Shown here: piece after piece, positions 1-11,900 of the stretch
Layout: each line of letters opens with the position of its first letter
Position numbering within the stretch: position 1 is the stretch's first letter
Source of the DNA: Symbiodinium natans
Lineage: Eukaryota; Sar; Dinophyceae; Suessiales; Symbiodiniaceae
NCBI GenBank assembly: GCA_905221605.1
Contig: CAJNDS010002804.1
Location: 188,001-252,000, forward strand
Length of the DNA stretch: 64,000 nucleotides
Reading direction: 5' to 3'
Notes under the pieces: generated by a model
The model's database searches: none
Seen by the model: the letters and a program-made list of their open reading frames with translations, nothing else
Told to the model about the DNA's origin: nothing
Translations under genes and position numbers: made by a program

Positions 1-232
1 CATGGTCTACCATGGTCTACCGTGGTCTACATGCAGTGACATAGCGGCAAAGTCCATGTGCGCGTCTTCGCCGGCAGGTGTTCCTAAACATCTTTGACTT
101 GGCTTCCGCTTTGTCAATACCAAATTCAATGCTGTGCAACACAATGCCACCTGCTCGGACACAGCTTGCGACCAGAAATGCTGTTTCAATACTGGGATCT
201 GAAGATTTAAGATCCGGAGCCTTGTTATGATG

Positions 233-1010
233 TGTTTGAGGTTCAACACTGTGGGTGCCTTCCACACAGCGATTGAAGTGCGCACCCTTTCCATTCCTTC
301 CGGCATATTGGTGCGTGCTGTCGTTGGAATGAAGGTCTACGGTGAAGAATGGGCTTTCTATCGGACACCCAATCCGACGTCCTGCGGGGTCTGTGCGGCT
401 GGCTTGCTTGATGTGCTTGTGCGCATGTCGGCACTCGCTTGGCGATGCTGGCAGGCAAAAGTCTTCGACCCAGACACCACCCTGTACATGTCTACAGGAC
501 GTGCACTTGCTGATGCAGGAGACACAGGGATCTGAAGTCACTAAAATTGCGTGCAGGCAGTCGGTGAACCTTGGCAGCACAATGCTGAAGGCCACGCTGG
601 CTTGACCGGCAACACGGTCAAGGGGTCAGTCGCTCATGGCCAGGATTGGGAAGTGCGCTACTTGATCCGAGCGAAGCTGGCCGCGAAATGGCCAGGAGGT
701 TCCAAGAGCCATCTGCAGCTGGAATGTGCAGACATGTGCAGACTTGAATGTTCTGCTGGAGTCTACGGATGTGAACAGCGAACACAGTACGTTGCAGGCA
801 CTTATGACCTTCTTCGTCGGGTTCTCAGAGACGGGCACTGTCGCGTTCTTTTGTGCCGGATGTCACATCTTGGCATCCCAGTTGCAGTATTGTAATTGTA
901 ACTGCTACGCATCTCTGCTGCGAGGCCACAACTGCATTCACTTCTGTCAGGAGCTGGCGCTCGCATTGGGCGTCAGCCCTGTTCCAGCCCTGACCTCACA
1001 TCCCGTGTAG
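233..1010 (+). CDS. PPPDE/DeSI-type cysteine peptidase, multi-exon
   Basis: Exons carrying the two halves of a PPPDE (DeSI) peptidase can be read on the + strand. The family removes ubiquitin or SUMO-like modifiers using a His-Cys pair. The first exon ends GAFHTAIE at 277 and the next begins VYGEEWAF at 335; removing 278-334 (GT-AG, 57 nt) gives the family motif GAFHTAIEVYGEEWAF with the catalytic His codon at 263-265. A later exon at about 893-985 reads LLRGHNCIHFCQELALALGV, the Cys block, with the catalytic Cys codon at 933-935. LAAKWPGGS near 676-705 fits the stretch just before it. The frame closes at a stop at 1008-1010, although the usual WVNRL-like tail is not seen, so the true 3' end may lie further on. 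The start codon and the exon before 233 are not resolved. The family call is firm; whether it is deubiquitinating or deSUMOylating cannot be told. Confidence 0.75.
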
Positions 1011-1185
1011 GATGCGTCTCGTTGCAGCATGACAGCAAGTGGCTTTTTTGCTGAGACTTGGGTGCGCAACTTGCACGAGACAGGCGCGGCTTGCAGCATC
1101 CTGAAGTTGAAAGATCATGCACAGTGTCTGGATTCACAAGAATCTGGGGAGAGTCAGCTGTGTGTTGAGACACCTGTGGAGCAGA

Positions 1186-1640
1186 TGTGCCGTGTTCGTG
1201 TGCAAGTGAGCACGCATACGAGCGTGCGCGCTCATGTGCAACGAATTCAGTAACCAAGCACAGGTGCGTCAGTGCCTGCGTGCAAGTGAGCGAGCATGAA
1301 GAAGGGGTGGGTGGATGCAAAAGTGCATGCAAGAGAGCGAGCAAGCATGCAATCTTTCAACGCGAGCATGAGTGCGTGTGTGCTGGCCACCTAGCTACGT
1401 AGCATTCGCACGAGCATGCATGCGTGAAAGCATACGTGCCTGCAATCATACCAACGTGCGAGCATATGCAGGCGTACAAGCGAGCAAGTGTGGGAGCAAG
1501 CGTGCGTGCAAGCGACTGCTCCTGCAAGTGTGCATGCCGACAAGCCTGCATGCACACACACAGGCAAGATCAGGCAAGCATACAGGCAAATCAGTCAAGC
1601 ATACACGCAACAACTAGCATGTCTGCGTGAAAGCATTGCT
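1186..1640. repeat. degenerate GCAAGC/GTGCRT low-complexity tract
   Basis: About 450 bp built of drifting words such as GCAAGC, GCGAGC, GCATGC and GTGCGT, spaced at roughly 4-8 bases. ORFs in this stretch are rich in Cys, Ala, His and Arg in all frames, as expected from simple sequence and not from protein. It lies between the DeSI-like gene and the PIG-V gene. Confidence 0.6.
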
Positions 1641-3190
1641 GAATCCCCTCAACCTCCCCACGGCACACGCAAACTGCGCAATGCAGTCTTTTTGCTTACG
1701 CTTGCTCCAAGCATTGTGGGCAGTTTCCTGAAGGTGCGAGGGTTCTTGCAGTCACGCAAACAGAGACTGCAGGTGCCAGCGTCTTCCAACTGCCTTGGCC
1801 ACTGTCTTCTGTCAAGAGCCTGATCTTTGGTGATGCAAGACCGGCACTGGCAGATGCTCCAGGCAATTACATCATCAACGCTTCTCGCCTCTTGTCGCTG
1901 TCTTGAACCAACTTGGCTCGAGAGCTGAACTGCGGCGTTCGGCAGGTGAGCAATCGGGAGAACACCAAGGTGCAAGCTGGTTGCAAAGTCTTTCCTGTAC
2001 GGATTCGGACAAAAAGCTTGGCAGAACAAGCAGACACGCAAAGACACACGTCGTTCGTCGATGCTCTGTTTAGACAGTTTTTCTTTCGCCTGACAGAAAC
2101 AGCGTCGAACGCAGCAGCCACCGCTCGGCGCTCAGGAAGTCACGACGGAGGCATGCGAAAATGTATGTTATTGTATTTGAGACAGTAAAAAGTATGTTTT
2201 GTGCATATACAACAGTATCTACACATGGTCCGTCTTGCATCCAGGAAGTGACCTTTACCTCCGCCGCCAGCCAGGCACGTGCACATGTTCCGCGCATGCT
2301 GGACGGGCAGACACGTGATCTGGCTTTGGGACTTTGCTCCTAAAGCATGTTGTGTAACCTTTGCGAAAGCTCTCCGCGACAGGTTGATCGCAAAGCCTTC
2401 GCGAGCTAGTGATGTTTTTGAAAGCGATCATGCTCGTGGCCCTTGTTTCACATTCTCATGTTATGTATGATGAATTCATTTGCGCATTGGCTCACGCTGA
2501 TGCTGGTAACGAACTAGTGCCGGAACCTGGTATGATTTTCCATGCCGTTCAGTTCTAAACTGTGCCGAGAGTCCGTCAATGTTGTCCGAGATTCTTTGGC
2601 CAGGTGATTGGACCCAACTGTCTTTGTGTTTCTGTTGCCTTCCTTGATGGCTACTGGCAGAAGGTGGAGTCGGCGTGTTCTGAGTGTTCTGGTCTTCAGA
2701 TCTGGGCACCACTTGGCCGATGGCACTGGCGCTTCTGAACTTGCAGCGACAAGCTTGCAGCTTGCGGAGATCGCTTACAAGAAAAGGCTTTCTTTGTGCT
2801 CTTTGAGAAATTGATGTTTCGATGTGTCCTACCCTTGAATTCAAGGCTCACTTGTTCTGGCCTGTCACAACGAGTTAGGCCAAGGGTGAGACAGGTGCAG
2901 TGTACCGACTGCCCGGACTATCCCAGACTAGAGGTCTTGGATGAACTGTTGGACATTGCAATGTACTGGCTAGACTCATGCTCAAAAGGGTGCTGGCGTG
3001 TCAGAGAAGGAGAGAGGTTCACCGATCAAGTCAGCCGTTGCCTGGTCAGTCATGCTGAGTTAGCTATTTGGTTATTCCGAGTATGTGCGGGCATCCTTAG
3101 TCACCTTAGTCAATGGCAGATGATGATGCAAGACAAGGTAACCCTGCATTCGTTAGTTTCTGAACCCCCAACAAGCATGTGCCTGCCGCC
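1641..3190. other. intergenic stretch without a recognised gene
   Basis: I see no protein family, RNA gene or clear repeat here. Short ORFs on both strands have random-looking composition. The stretch around 2880-3150 has an open + frame but no motif I recognise. It presumably holds the 5' flank of the following gene. Confidence 0.4.
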
Positions 3191-4675
3191 ATGAACGTCA
3201 AAGTACGACCTCTTACCACAGCTGAGGCACGCCCAGTGGCAAGCCCATCCGGGCAAGCCGTGCATTCAGTCAGAAATACAGCTGGTCCAGAAGTGAAGTC
3301 ACGCTGGAAACGTTGGAGATCTCATAGCTGTCATAGCTCTCCAGACTTCAGAGTGATCAGATTCGCAGTTGCTTCTCGCGTCACAGTCATAATCTTATCC
3401 GTGTTGTCTGACTGGACTATCCCAGATCATGAGCCCGACCCTTCTGTCGCGAGACTGCGGGTTTCCGGATGGCTGTCGGCCTTCACGCGCTGGGATGCAG
3501 CACGCTTTACAGCTATTGGCATGGAGGGCTACATGCATGAGGAGGATTATGCCTTCATGCCGGTGTTGCCCATGGCCATCTCCATCAGTGCAAGGGCCGC
3601 TGGCGCTGTCTTTCCTTTGAGCGGACCTGAGCACTTCGTCGTCATGGGGTTGTTGATTACAAACGGGTGCTTCGTGCTTGCTGCGTGGTTGCTCTACCGA
3701 CTTGGCTTGGTGATGCTGCAGGACCAACTACTGGCATTTCGTTCCGCCATCGTTTTCTGTCTTTCGCCTGCCAACGTCTTCTTCAGCAGTGTTTACACCG
3801 AGAGTCCCTTTGCAGCATGTTGCTTCGGTGGGCTTCTCTTGCAGGAGCTCAACCGGCCTTTACAGGGTGCCATCTTGTTTGGGATCGGAACTGGCCTTAG
3901 ATCAAACGGCATACTGAATGCCGGTTTCCTTTTATACCAATGTTTGCACGTAACGCTCCAAGATATGCAGAAGGGGACCGGGCTACTTCAGACGCTGCTT
4001 GCAAACACGAGAAAGCATGTCCTGCTGACGTTGGGAGTGGCAATAAGCATTGGCCCGTTTCTGGCCTTCCAAGTATATGCAATCCAAAAGGAGTGCTATG
4101 CCCAGGGTGTCCAGGGAGGCTGTGGTGAAACTGATGAAGCTGGACAGTGTAGTCTTTCCGAACAAGCTGAGCAACCTCCAGCTTGGTGCCAGGCATCCTT
4201 CCCCAGCGTCTACTTGCATGTGCAGAAGAAATATTGGCAAGGAGGCATGTTTTGCTACTGGCAGCTGAAGCAAGCGCCAAACTTTCTGTTGGCCGCACCT
4301 GCCTTGGCTCTGACGGCACTTGGTGTGCATCATATCTTGCGTGACTTCTGCAAGCAGCTGAGATTTTGGAAGCGAGAGGAGGATCTCAGGCCACAAAGAA
4401 CAGCTTTTTCTTCGCTTTGTCGAGCAATGCGTCTCTGCCCACTGCTTCCTCATGCTCTTCATTGGGGTTTCCTGGCCGCGTATTTGTTTCTATGTGCCAA
4501 TGTACAGATAGCTACCCGCGTGCTCGGATCTGGGTGTCCCATATTTCACTGGTTTCTAGCCTCTTTGTTGTTTTCACGCAATTCGTCCAAGACACCATGG
4601 TTGCTGAAGTGCTACGTTGGCACGTTTAATTGCCTCGGACTCATCATGCATCCAAATTTCTTGCCTTGGACATGA
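3191..4675 (+). CDS. PIGV: GPI mannosyltransferase 2 (PIG-V/Gpi18), intronless
   Basis: PIG-V adds the second mannose to the glycosylphosphatidylinositol precursor on the lumenal side of the ER, using dolichol-phosphate mannose. The 494-residue frame matches the family in order. RWDAARFTAIGMEGY and YAFMPVLP (residues about 99-125) form the conserved lumenal loop with the Trp-Asp of the GT-C fold. GLRSNGILNAGFLLY lies mid-protein, KYWQGGMFCYWQLKQAPNF follows, and a C-terminal run of hydrophobic helices ends in NFLPWT, the usual end of the family. Many membrane segments are visible. An open frame extends 12 nt upstream to a GTG, but the first ATG (3191) is the likely start. Length is normal for the family. 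There is no intron, unlike the neighbouring genes. Confidence 0.9.
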   Translation: MNVKVRPLTTAEARPVASPSGQAVHSVRNTAGPEVKSRWKRWRSHSCHSSPDFRVIRFAVASRVTVIILSVLSDWTIPDHEPDPSVARLRVSGWLSAFTRWDAARFTAIGMEGYMHEEDYAFMPVLPMAISISARAAGAVFPLSGPEHFVVMGLLITNGCFVLAAWLLYRLGLVMLQDQLLAFRSAIVFCLSPANVFFSSVYTESPFAACCFGGLLLQELNRPLQGAILFGIGTGLRSNGILNAGFLLYQCLHVTLQDMQKGTGLLQTLLANTRKHVLLTLGVAISIGPFLAFQVYAIQKECYAQGVQGGCGETDEAGQCSLSEQAEQPPAWCQASFPSVYLHVQKKYWQGGMFCYWQLKQAPNFLLAAPALALTALGVHHILRDFCKQLRFWKREEDLRPQRTAFSSLCRAMRLCPLLPHALHWGFLAAYLFLCANVQIATRVLGSGCPIFHWFLASLLFSRNSSKTPWLLKCYVGTFNCLGLIMHPNFLPWT

Positions 4676-5915
4676 AGAAGTGGATACGACTTCTGACTTC
4701 GCAGACCAGTGGCGCTTCGAGAATCCTGTCGCTGGCTTTGCACCAACACTGCTGCATTGCATCGCTAGCGTCCTGACATGCAATGTGATTGCACATGCAC
4801 GAATGACGACAGCGATCACCTCTCCTTGTATAAGTCAAGATTTGGTGGGGGGAGGGGAGTAGGTACGTGTAGCCCAGCCTGACCCAAGCTCAGTGAGCTG
4901 ACAATACGACAACTCACTGAGCGAGCCTCCATGGCAGATATGTCGCCGGAAGGCCTGAAGAGGGCTCCCGGAGAGGATTGCACGTGCCGTTTTGTGTTTT
5001 TTTCCCGCGACCAGGTGGCGAAGGCCCTCTACCGGCGATCAAGGCTGAGGCTGTGTCTCCGGTGGAGGACCTCCCGGGCCTCACCGTATAGTTTTGTGAA
5101 CCTCAGACTTTTTATTTTGAGCTTACCAGACCATGGGGTGCACGGGGGTCGGCGGATTATTACTAATATTAATCTTATTATCATTCTTATTGTTGTTGTT
5201 AGTATTGGTTTTTTGAGGGGGGGGGGCGGTGGAGTGGTCGGGGCAATCGCGCAGATACGTCCATGCAGCTCATCCACTGGCCAGGGCATGCAGTCGAGGG
5301 TCGAGGTTTGGATTTAGAGCTTTACGTTGAGGGTGTTCAAACCCGAAAGCCTGCAAACCCAACAAACACCCTCGCAACCGAAACCCTTAAGCCCTCAACC
5401 ATTTGGTGTGAGGGTTCAGGGTTAGGCTTTAGGCTTCGCTGTTGAGTGGTTGAGGTCAGGTTTTGTGATGGCGGACTCAGGAGGGTGTGGCAAACATGCC
5501 TTTGCGTGCTGTGAGCTGCTGAAGCTGGAAACTGGCTCTGGCGTTTTCTATGTTGATTTAGAGGTGCAGGCCCCATGGCGCGCAACAGCCAGGGACGGGT
5601 GCGCTGACCGCTGCTGGTGCTGCTCGTCTTGCGTCGCAAAGGCTTCGCTCTACCAGCTTGGGAACTTCGTGCCCACAGAACTTGGGAAGCTCTCTGATGC
5701 GCTGGCGGGGCCAAGGCGCCCAGCCCCAAGCAGGGGCAAGGTCTTGGGGGATGGAGGGAGGGGTGGGGTAGGGTACGGTGCCCCGAGCAAGCTTTAACCA
5801 AGCTGCCCGGAATCCAGCTGTCTGAGCGCGCACAGCCGCCGGCTCGCGCCACCCAACTCTACCCTGCCACACCGTGCTAGTCGCAGGCGCCGTTTTGGTG
5901 CGTCTTTTGATATCT
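4676..5915. other. intergenic stretch with degenerate simple repeats
   Basis: It holds an ATT/ATTATT-rich microsatellite-like run (about 5155-5211) followed by a G run (5215-5227), and at about 5335-5440 degenerate telomere-like words in both orientations (AACCCTTAAGCCCTCAACC facing GAGGGTTCAGGGTTAGG). No coding motif was found. It should contain the 5' flank of the ubiquitin hydrolase gene. Confidence 0.5.
5155..5227. repeat. ATT-rich microsatellite and G run
   Basis: An imperfect trinucleotide run (TATTACTAATATTAATCTTA and similar) leads into a TTTTTTGAGGGGGGGGGG stretch. It lies between PIG-V and the ubiquitin hydrolase and has no coding signal. Confidence 0.7.
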
Positions 5916-8900
5916 ATGACTTTATCCCCTGTGCCGCCCACACCTGAAGCCGAACTGTACCTCTGCCAGGAGTATCGACGGATAGACCCTCTGATGAAGC
6001 AACCCTTAAAGGCAGGCCTGCAAGAAGAATCAGCAAGGCCACCCTTGTCATGGTTGGATGCTGTCAGGCTGGCTCATCTTATTTCCTGGTCAACCGGCGA
6101 TGGTACCTCCCTCCGTGTTTCGTGCGGGCTGGGCTAGAAGTTGTGCCTCACCAAACTTTGCAGGTACACTGAATGGCTGCAGTGGGTTGGCGGATGCCCC
6201 AGCAGATGTTTTTGCATTGGCATTGCATGCCGGGGGTATATTCATGGACCTATTCGGCGACTGTTTTTCGAGGCCATCCGAGCGTTCAGAGCCCGCAGCT
6301 TCGCCCGGCAGATCCACCCCTGATAGACGGTGCTGACCTGCGCTGAAAGTCGCACGAGTCAACTCACCACATCCGCTTCCGGACAGGACTGGACCTTTCT
6401 CAGGGTGCTGGCGGTTCTACGGATGGCCTTAGGCCGCACACACCTCAAGACATGTTGGTAAGTTGAGACTCCGGCGCAGAGTACGGAAAGCCCACAAAGA
6501 GTCCACAAGCTACATGCTTACAAAGGCGCACGCACTCGTGGACGAAAGATCGCCCTGGTGAGATCGACAACCGGGAGTTGCTTGAGGCGCCACATGACCT
6601 TTGGGGGATTTTTTGTATTGCTTTTGGCTGTCAGAGGTGGGCTCGGCAACCGCCATGAAGCGATCCTTGAGTGGGCATGACTATGAGATTGTCCCAGAGG
6701 AGAGGGGCCAGTTTTGCTGCCCGTTTAAACGGGTGCCTGGAGACAATGCGATTCCGCACGCCGTTGTCGGTCCACCAGAGTCCTTGAAGGATGCCTGGGA
6801 CTTGCTGTATGAATGGTATGGTGCCGCACTCAAAAAACTGCAAGTCATCTGAGTCAACGTTGCACTGTTGAGCCCCTTAGAACATGAAGAGGAAGCCTTG
6901 TTGGGGAGTCCGTGTCATGTCTCCAGCCTTGCAGGTGGCGGCCCTCCCATCAAGCGCCGTGCAATCCAGGAGGCATCCGGAGGTGTCAGGCTGGAGCTCT
7001 TCGGGCTCTCCTTGAAGGCGCCCGGCTGGCACCATAAACAATGGGGGTTTACGATACTAGGGGGTACCTTCTTGGGGTCCTTGTAAGTTAAGGGGATCGT
7101 ACTATTTGGGGGTTAAAAAAAGGGGATCCTACTATTTTCGTAAATTCCCGCATGGCTCACATGATGCACCTTGCTGTCGTTGCTGAGACAGACTGCATCT
7201 GCATCGTTCAGGCGTATCGATCTTCTGACATGGCTGGATTGCCTAAGGAGGTGGCGCCGAGTGAGCAGCCTTTCAAAAAGCTCATTCATGTTCCTGGCAT
7301 GCTGCAGATAATTGAGTCCAAGAACTCGACTATCCGGCAGCTCAAGGCGGGTGTTCTTGGGTCGGCTGGCAGCAGCTAGGCTTCAGCAGCCATCTGCTTC
7401 TCAGGAGAGGCTTTGCACAGAGATGGACCTCGAACCCCAAGATGTGTCTCGGCTTGATCGTGCAGATGCCCGGACACATTGCCGACTTCCGTGTGCGAAT
7501 GTCTCAGAGGTGCGCATGTGGGACTACTTTGACAACAAGATCTTTGGGCTACTGGAAGATGAAATGGACATGTCCTCAAAGTTGTTGAACATGGCTGGTG
7601 GACTTCAAGTCCAGAGCCTTGTCGCTAAGCCTCTAAGTGAGACTCCCGCCAAGGATGCTTCTCTCCACGACAAGCGAATAATGGATAACAATCCGATTCT
7701 CCTTGAAGAGAAAGATGCAGACGGCCAGTTCACCTTCGTGGAGGCTGGGACATTCCATCAACGCTGACTTCCCCTGCGTGCCTGAACAATGAGGAGATGA
7801 AGTCCAACGCAACAAACACGGCAGCTCAGTGCTCAGGCAGCTCAGGGAGCTCAGTCCCTCAGTCCCTTGAGTCCGTGCCCTCACTCTTGCTGCCCAGTCA
7901 ATATCTGAGGGAGCGACCTCAAGCGGATCTGGGTACTATTCATCTTCGTACCAGAACAGTTCCGCAGATGTGCCGATGGACACATGCTCAGCTTCGGTTG
8001 TGATGGAACTGTGCCTCTGTGCTCCGGAGCATAGACCTGCCAGTCGAACACAGGTCGGCGAGGCCATTCAGCGAGGTGCAGTTGGCCTGCAGAATCTGGG
8101 TAATACCTGCTTCATGTCGCTGCCTGAGACAGTGGTTCGATCGCTTTGTAGAGGCTCAAGAATCGAGCAAAAGGAATGGGAAGTTAGGTTGGAGTGTCTT
8201 GCTGGCCCAGGAACAGCTCCATCCAGTGCTTGTCCAATATTCCAAAGTTAAGGGAGTATTTCTTGGAATTGGACAAGGAGCATGCTGCTTGCACGCACCC
8301 CCCCTTGGCAGCCGTTGCTTAGCTCCACAGCCAGGAGCGATTGAACCGAACAGCTCACAAGACCCAGGGCAAGCTTGCCGAAGCATTTGCTGATCTGCCG
8401 ATGCCTTACTTGCTAACTCACCTCTTTCACTCTTTCTGAGTGTGCTTCTTCTCCGGATTGACATGAGTGCTGACATCTGTGAGGTTGAAGATGATGTGGG
8501 GGGAGGGCACTTCGAAGGCGGCATCGTCAGAAAGTGTCAGTTTGTGCCAAAATGAAATGCCAAATTATTGGGAACGAGCTTAGCGACGAGCATGACGAAA
8601 GTGCTGTGAAGGTCGCCCCTAGAAACTTCAAGTACCAGGCAGGGTTCGGGCCCATGTTGTGCCATCTTGTGCCGCCTTCTGTGCCACCTTGCATGCCGAG
8701 AGCCAAGCCGAGCAACAACTGCGCACTCTCCATGGCTCCATGAACCGCTCTCTTCGTTGGCTCTTCGTTCGCTCTTCGTGGTGTGCAGGTAGGCCAGTTC
8801 GCAGAGCAGTTCAGCGGGTATGGGCAACAGGCAACAGCCACTCAGCCGGCACTCGCCAAGTGTGCTGGCCAACCTCTTGCCAGGATTCCATGGAGTTGAT

Positions 8901-11900
8901 TGAGTACGTCCTTGACGGCTTGAAAGAGGCTTTTCTCACCTGTCAGCACAACATGGGGTTGCGCCGGGTGGCTCTGGAACTTCTTGGCAGGACTGCAACA
9001 CCGTCCAGGGACCGAAGCCTTACATCGAGCTGAAGGAGGAACCGGGAAGTTGAGGGGTTGGGGTATTGAACAGCTGAATCCCGAAGCAGGCAGATGGCAG
9101 GCCAGATGAAGAGGTTGCGCGAGAAGCGCTCCGGCCTTATGATTGTAGATCGCAAACAAAGGTCCCTGATGTTAGGACCTGACTTTGGTGCAGGTTAGAT
9201 GCTTATCATCTGCGCAACAACTCCCGTGTCGATGACCTCTTTGTCGGCGCGCAGCCTTGTCAGTCGAGTTTTTGCTGAAGGACATGGACTGACAGCGCCA
9301 GGCTTGTTTAAATCCGTGGTGCGGTGTCCAGAGAAAGAGTCTTGACCTCAGAAGGCTTCAGCAGTCAGACGGCCTCTACTGCATAGCCTACCAGTAAAAG
9401 GTGTGGACGGGTGTCGGTCACCTTTGACCCCTTCCTGTCAGCGAAGCTGTCTTTGACCAGTACCGCTCGAACCCTAGCCATGGACATCTTGAAGGATGCC
9501 CCAAGGCTTGCCAAGGCTTGAGATGGCGTGATTTCAGGCAGAGCAGCGACAGACGTCTTTCAGTCTCTTGCTGGCCACCGCCTCAGCTTTGTACACGGAT
9601 TACATGGCCAAGAGATTGTTCCGCTTCCGCTTCGGTTGGAAGCATGAGGTGCGGGAAGCTGTAAAGGGCTATCAGCAGGCAGCTGTGTCAGCTGACTCCT
9701 CCCGCAGCCTCAACCCGTGCATGCATGATTGATTGCTGCTGTGTGGCAGGTCAAAGTTCGCGTGAACAAAGAAGCGAGTGCGTGTGCCCAAGCTGCTGCT
9801 ACGGGCTGGCATCATTGATTTACAGTCTCCATTCAGGGCAACATCATAAAAGTTTTCTTCGAAGGTCAAGGAGCTGATTCAAGCCGCCGCGGAAGAAGTC
9901 GGTGAAGGAGATTTGCAGGGTGTAGGCTTCAGGGTGGTCACGCCAGCCAGCAGAGCGCAACAATGCGACTGGTACCGGCTTGCTGTGGGACCGAAACGGT
10001 TACGAACGGGCAGATCCCTAGTCAATGTCGCTGCCCTGGTCCAAGACCCCGTTTTCATGCCCCGGGTTCTTGGTGGGCAGGCAAAGAACGGGAATAAACC
10101 AGGCCTTAACTCATAAAGAAGGGAATGGGCTGGCATGCCGATTCTATCTAATTCTATCTAATTAGTCTGCAAGGCAGGCCAGCGAGGACTTGGTTCGAGC
10201 AAGGGTGACTTGCGAGATGTGCTTGACGAAGAAACAAGAGAAGCAATCCGTGCGACTGTTGCTCAAGAGGGCAGAACGGGTTGCTCAGAACCAGGACTTG
10301 AGGCATCAAAGTGCATATTGGTCGAGGTCTGGAACAAGAAGGCGCCTCTCTAGGGTCTAGGGTTTAGGGTTTAGGGTTTATGGTTTAGGGTTTAGGGTTT
10401 GGGGCTGTGGCAGCGGTCCTTTGAGGTCCACCAGTTCCTTGAGGAGAATACTTGCGTGGACAGCATCCGAGCCGAGGAGGGTGGTGTGATGGTGGCATGT
10501 CAACGAGCCATCGGGTCTCGGGTCGTTGGCTCTAGGACCACCTTCTTCTCAGCGAAGTATCGGATGCTACTGCCTTCCATGTGACCAATGAGCAGCGTAG
10601 TATGCTCAGAATCGCCTCTCCTTCGCTTTCCTTTAGGAAGGTGGGGGGTTCGCCTGTCGCTGTAGCCAACCATGGTCGCTGCCGTGTGAACGCAGTTACT
10701 TGTGGAAGTTGTATGCTGAGGTTGGGGCTCAAGCGGAAGCTACGGGTTCAATGCTGGATTCCTACCAACACTCGCCCTCTGCTTCTTGCAGCGGCGTTGT
10801 TTCTGCGGGGTGACGTGAGGCTCTCAACAGCCCAGAAGAAGGCAGCTCGGGCCTTGGCCCATCAGCCGCCAAAGGAGGGGTCGGGGCACCCTAAAATTGG
10901 GGGTTCATATACCCTATACTACTATAATACCATTAAGGTATATGAACCATGAGCCCTATACCACTATGATACCATGAAGGTATATGAACCATAACCCTTT
11001 TTCGGGTTCAATTGGTCCTGAAATTTCAGGCGACCCGACGCCCAGCTCCTCGTCATCCTTCGGTGCTGGGACCTTGGCCATGTTTCGGGTGGTGCGCGTC
11101 TGTCCGTCTGTGGGCAGTCGTTTTCACTTCTTTCACCTCTTTCACCCTTATTTTTGTTGCTTTTGCCAAAAACTCAGGTTGTGCTCAATCACAGGAAGGC
11201 GGGGCAACTTTTGGGCAATCCAGTTGCAAATTGGGATCTGTGCCTGTACTTGTACTTTGCCCTCGAATCCCGCTGTGACCCAGTGTACAGGCTTCCAACT
11301 CCCACTCGGTGTGGTCCTCTTTCGACCACCTTGGCCCGGGACACAGAAGTCCGCATGTCATTCTTATGTTTTTTGCCTCTGTTGCCATACCTATGCCCAT
11401 TGCCATGCTGCACCCTGCGCCCTTCAACGCCCTGCTATGCCTTACCTCGATCTGCGCATCTCTGCGCCCAAGGAGTGCCCTTCCTGCTGGCGATCCGAAA
11501 AGATGCCAGGGACTTTGTGTTTGGTGTGGAGATGTGTGAAGATGTGAAGCCCTTGTGAGATTGCGTCTTGCCATGTGTTGTCTAAGCTCGAAAGCAGAGG
11601 CCACTATGCGAGAAATGTACGCAGAGGTGGAAGGGAAACGGGGCGGGTTCTGGAAGTAGCTGGCCGGCTAGGCCATAAACTTACTGTTTGCAGCACGCAG
11701 ACGCAGACAACGCAGCTTCCATGCACCAGCAGCGCCAAAGGAACGAACCTACATGAGCATGAATGCACAGCAACGCGCCCCGTGCGCAGCTTGAGTGCCA
11801 GGTTCGGCGGTACATGAAGCAAGCGCTGGATATCCATGCTGGGCCAGAGGTGTGCAACTTCGATTTGCTGATTGTTTGCTCATGTTTCGACTCCCTCTGC

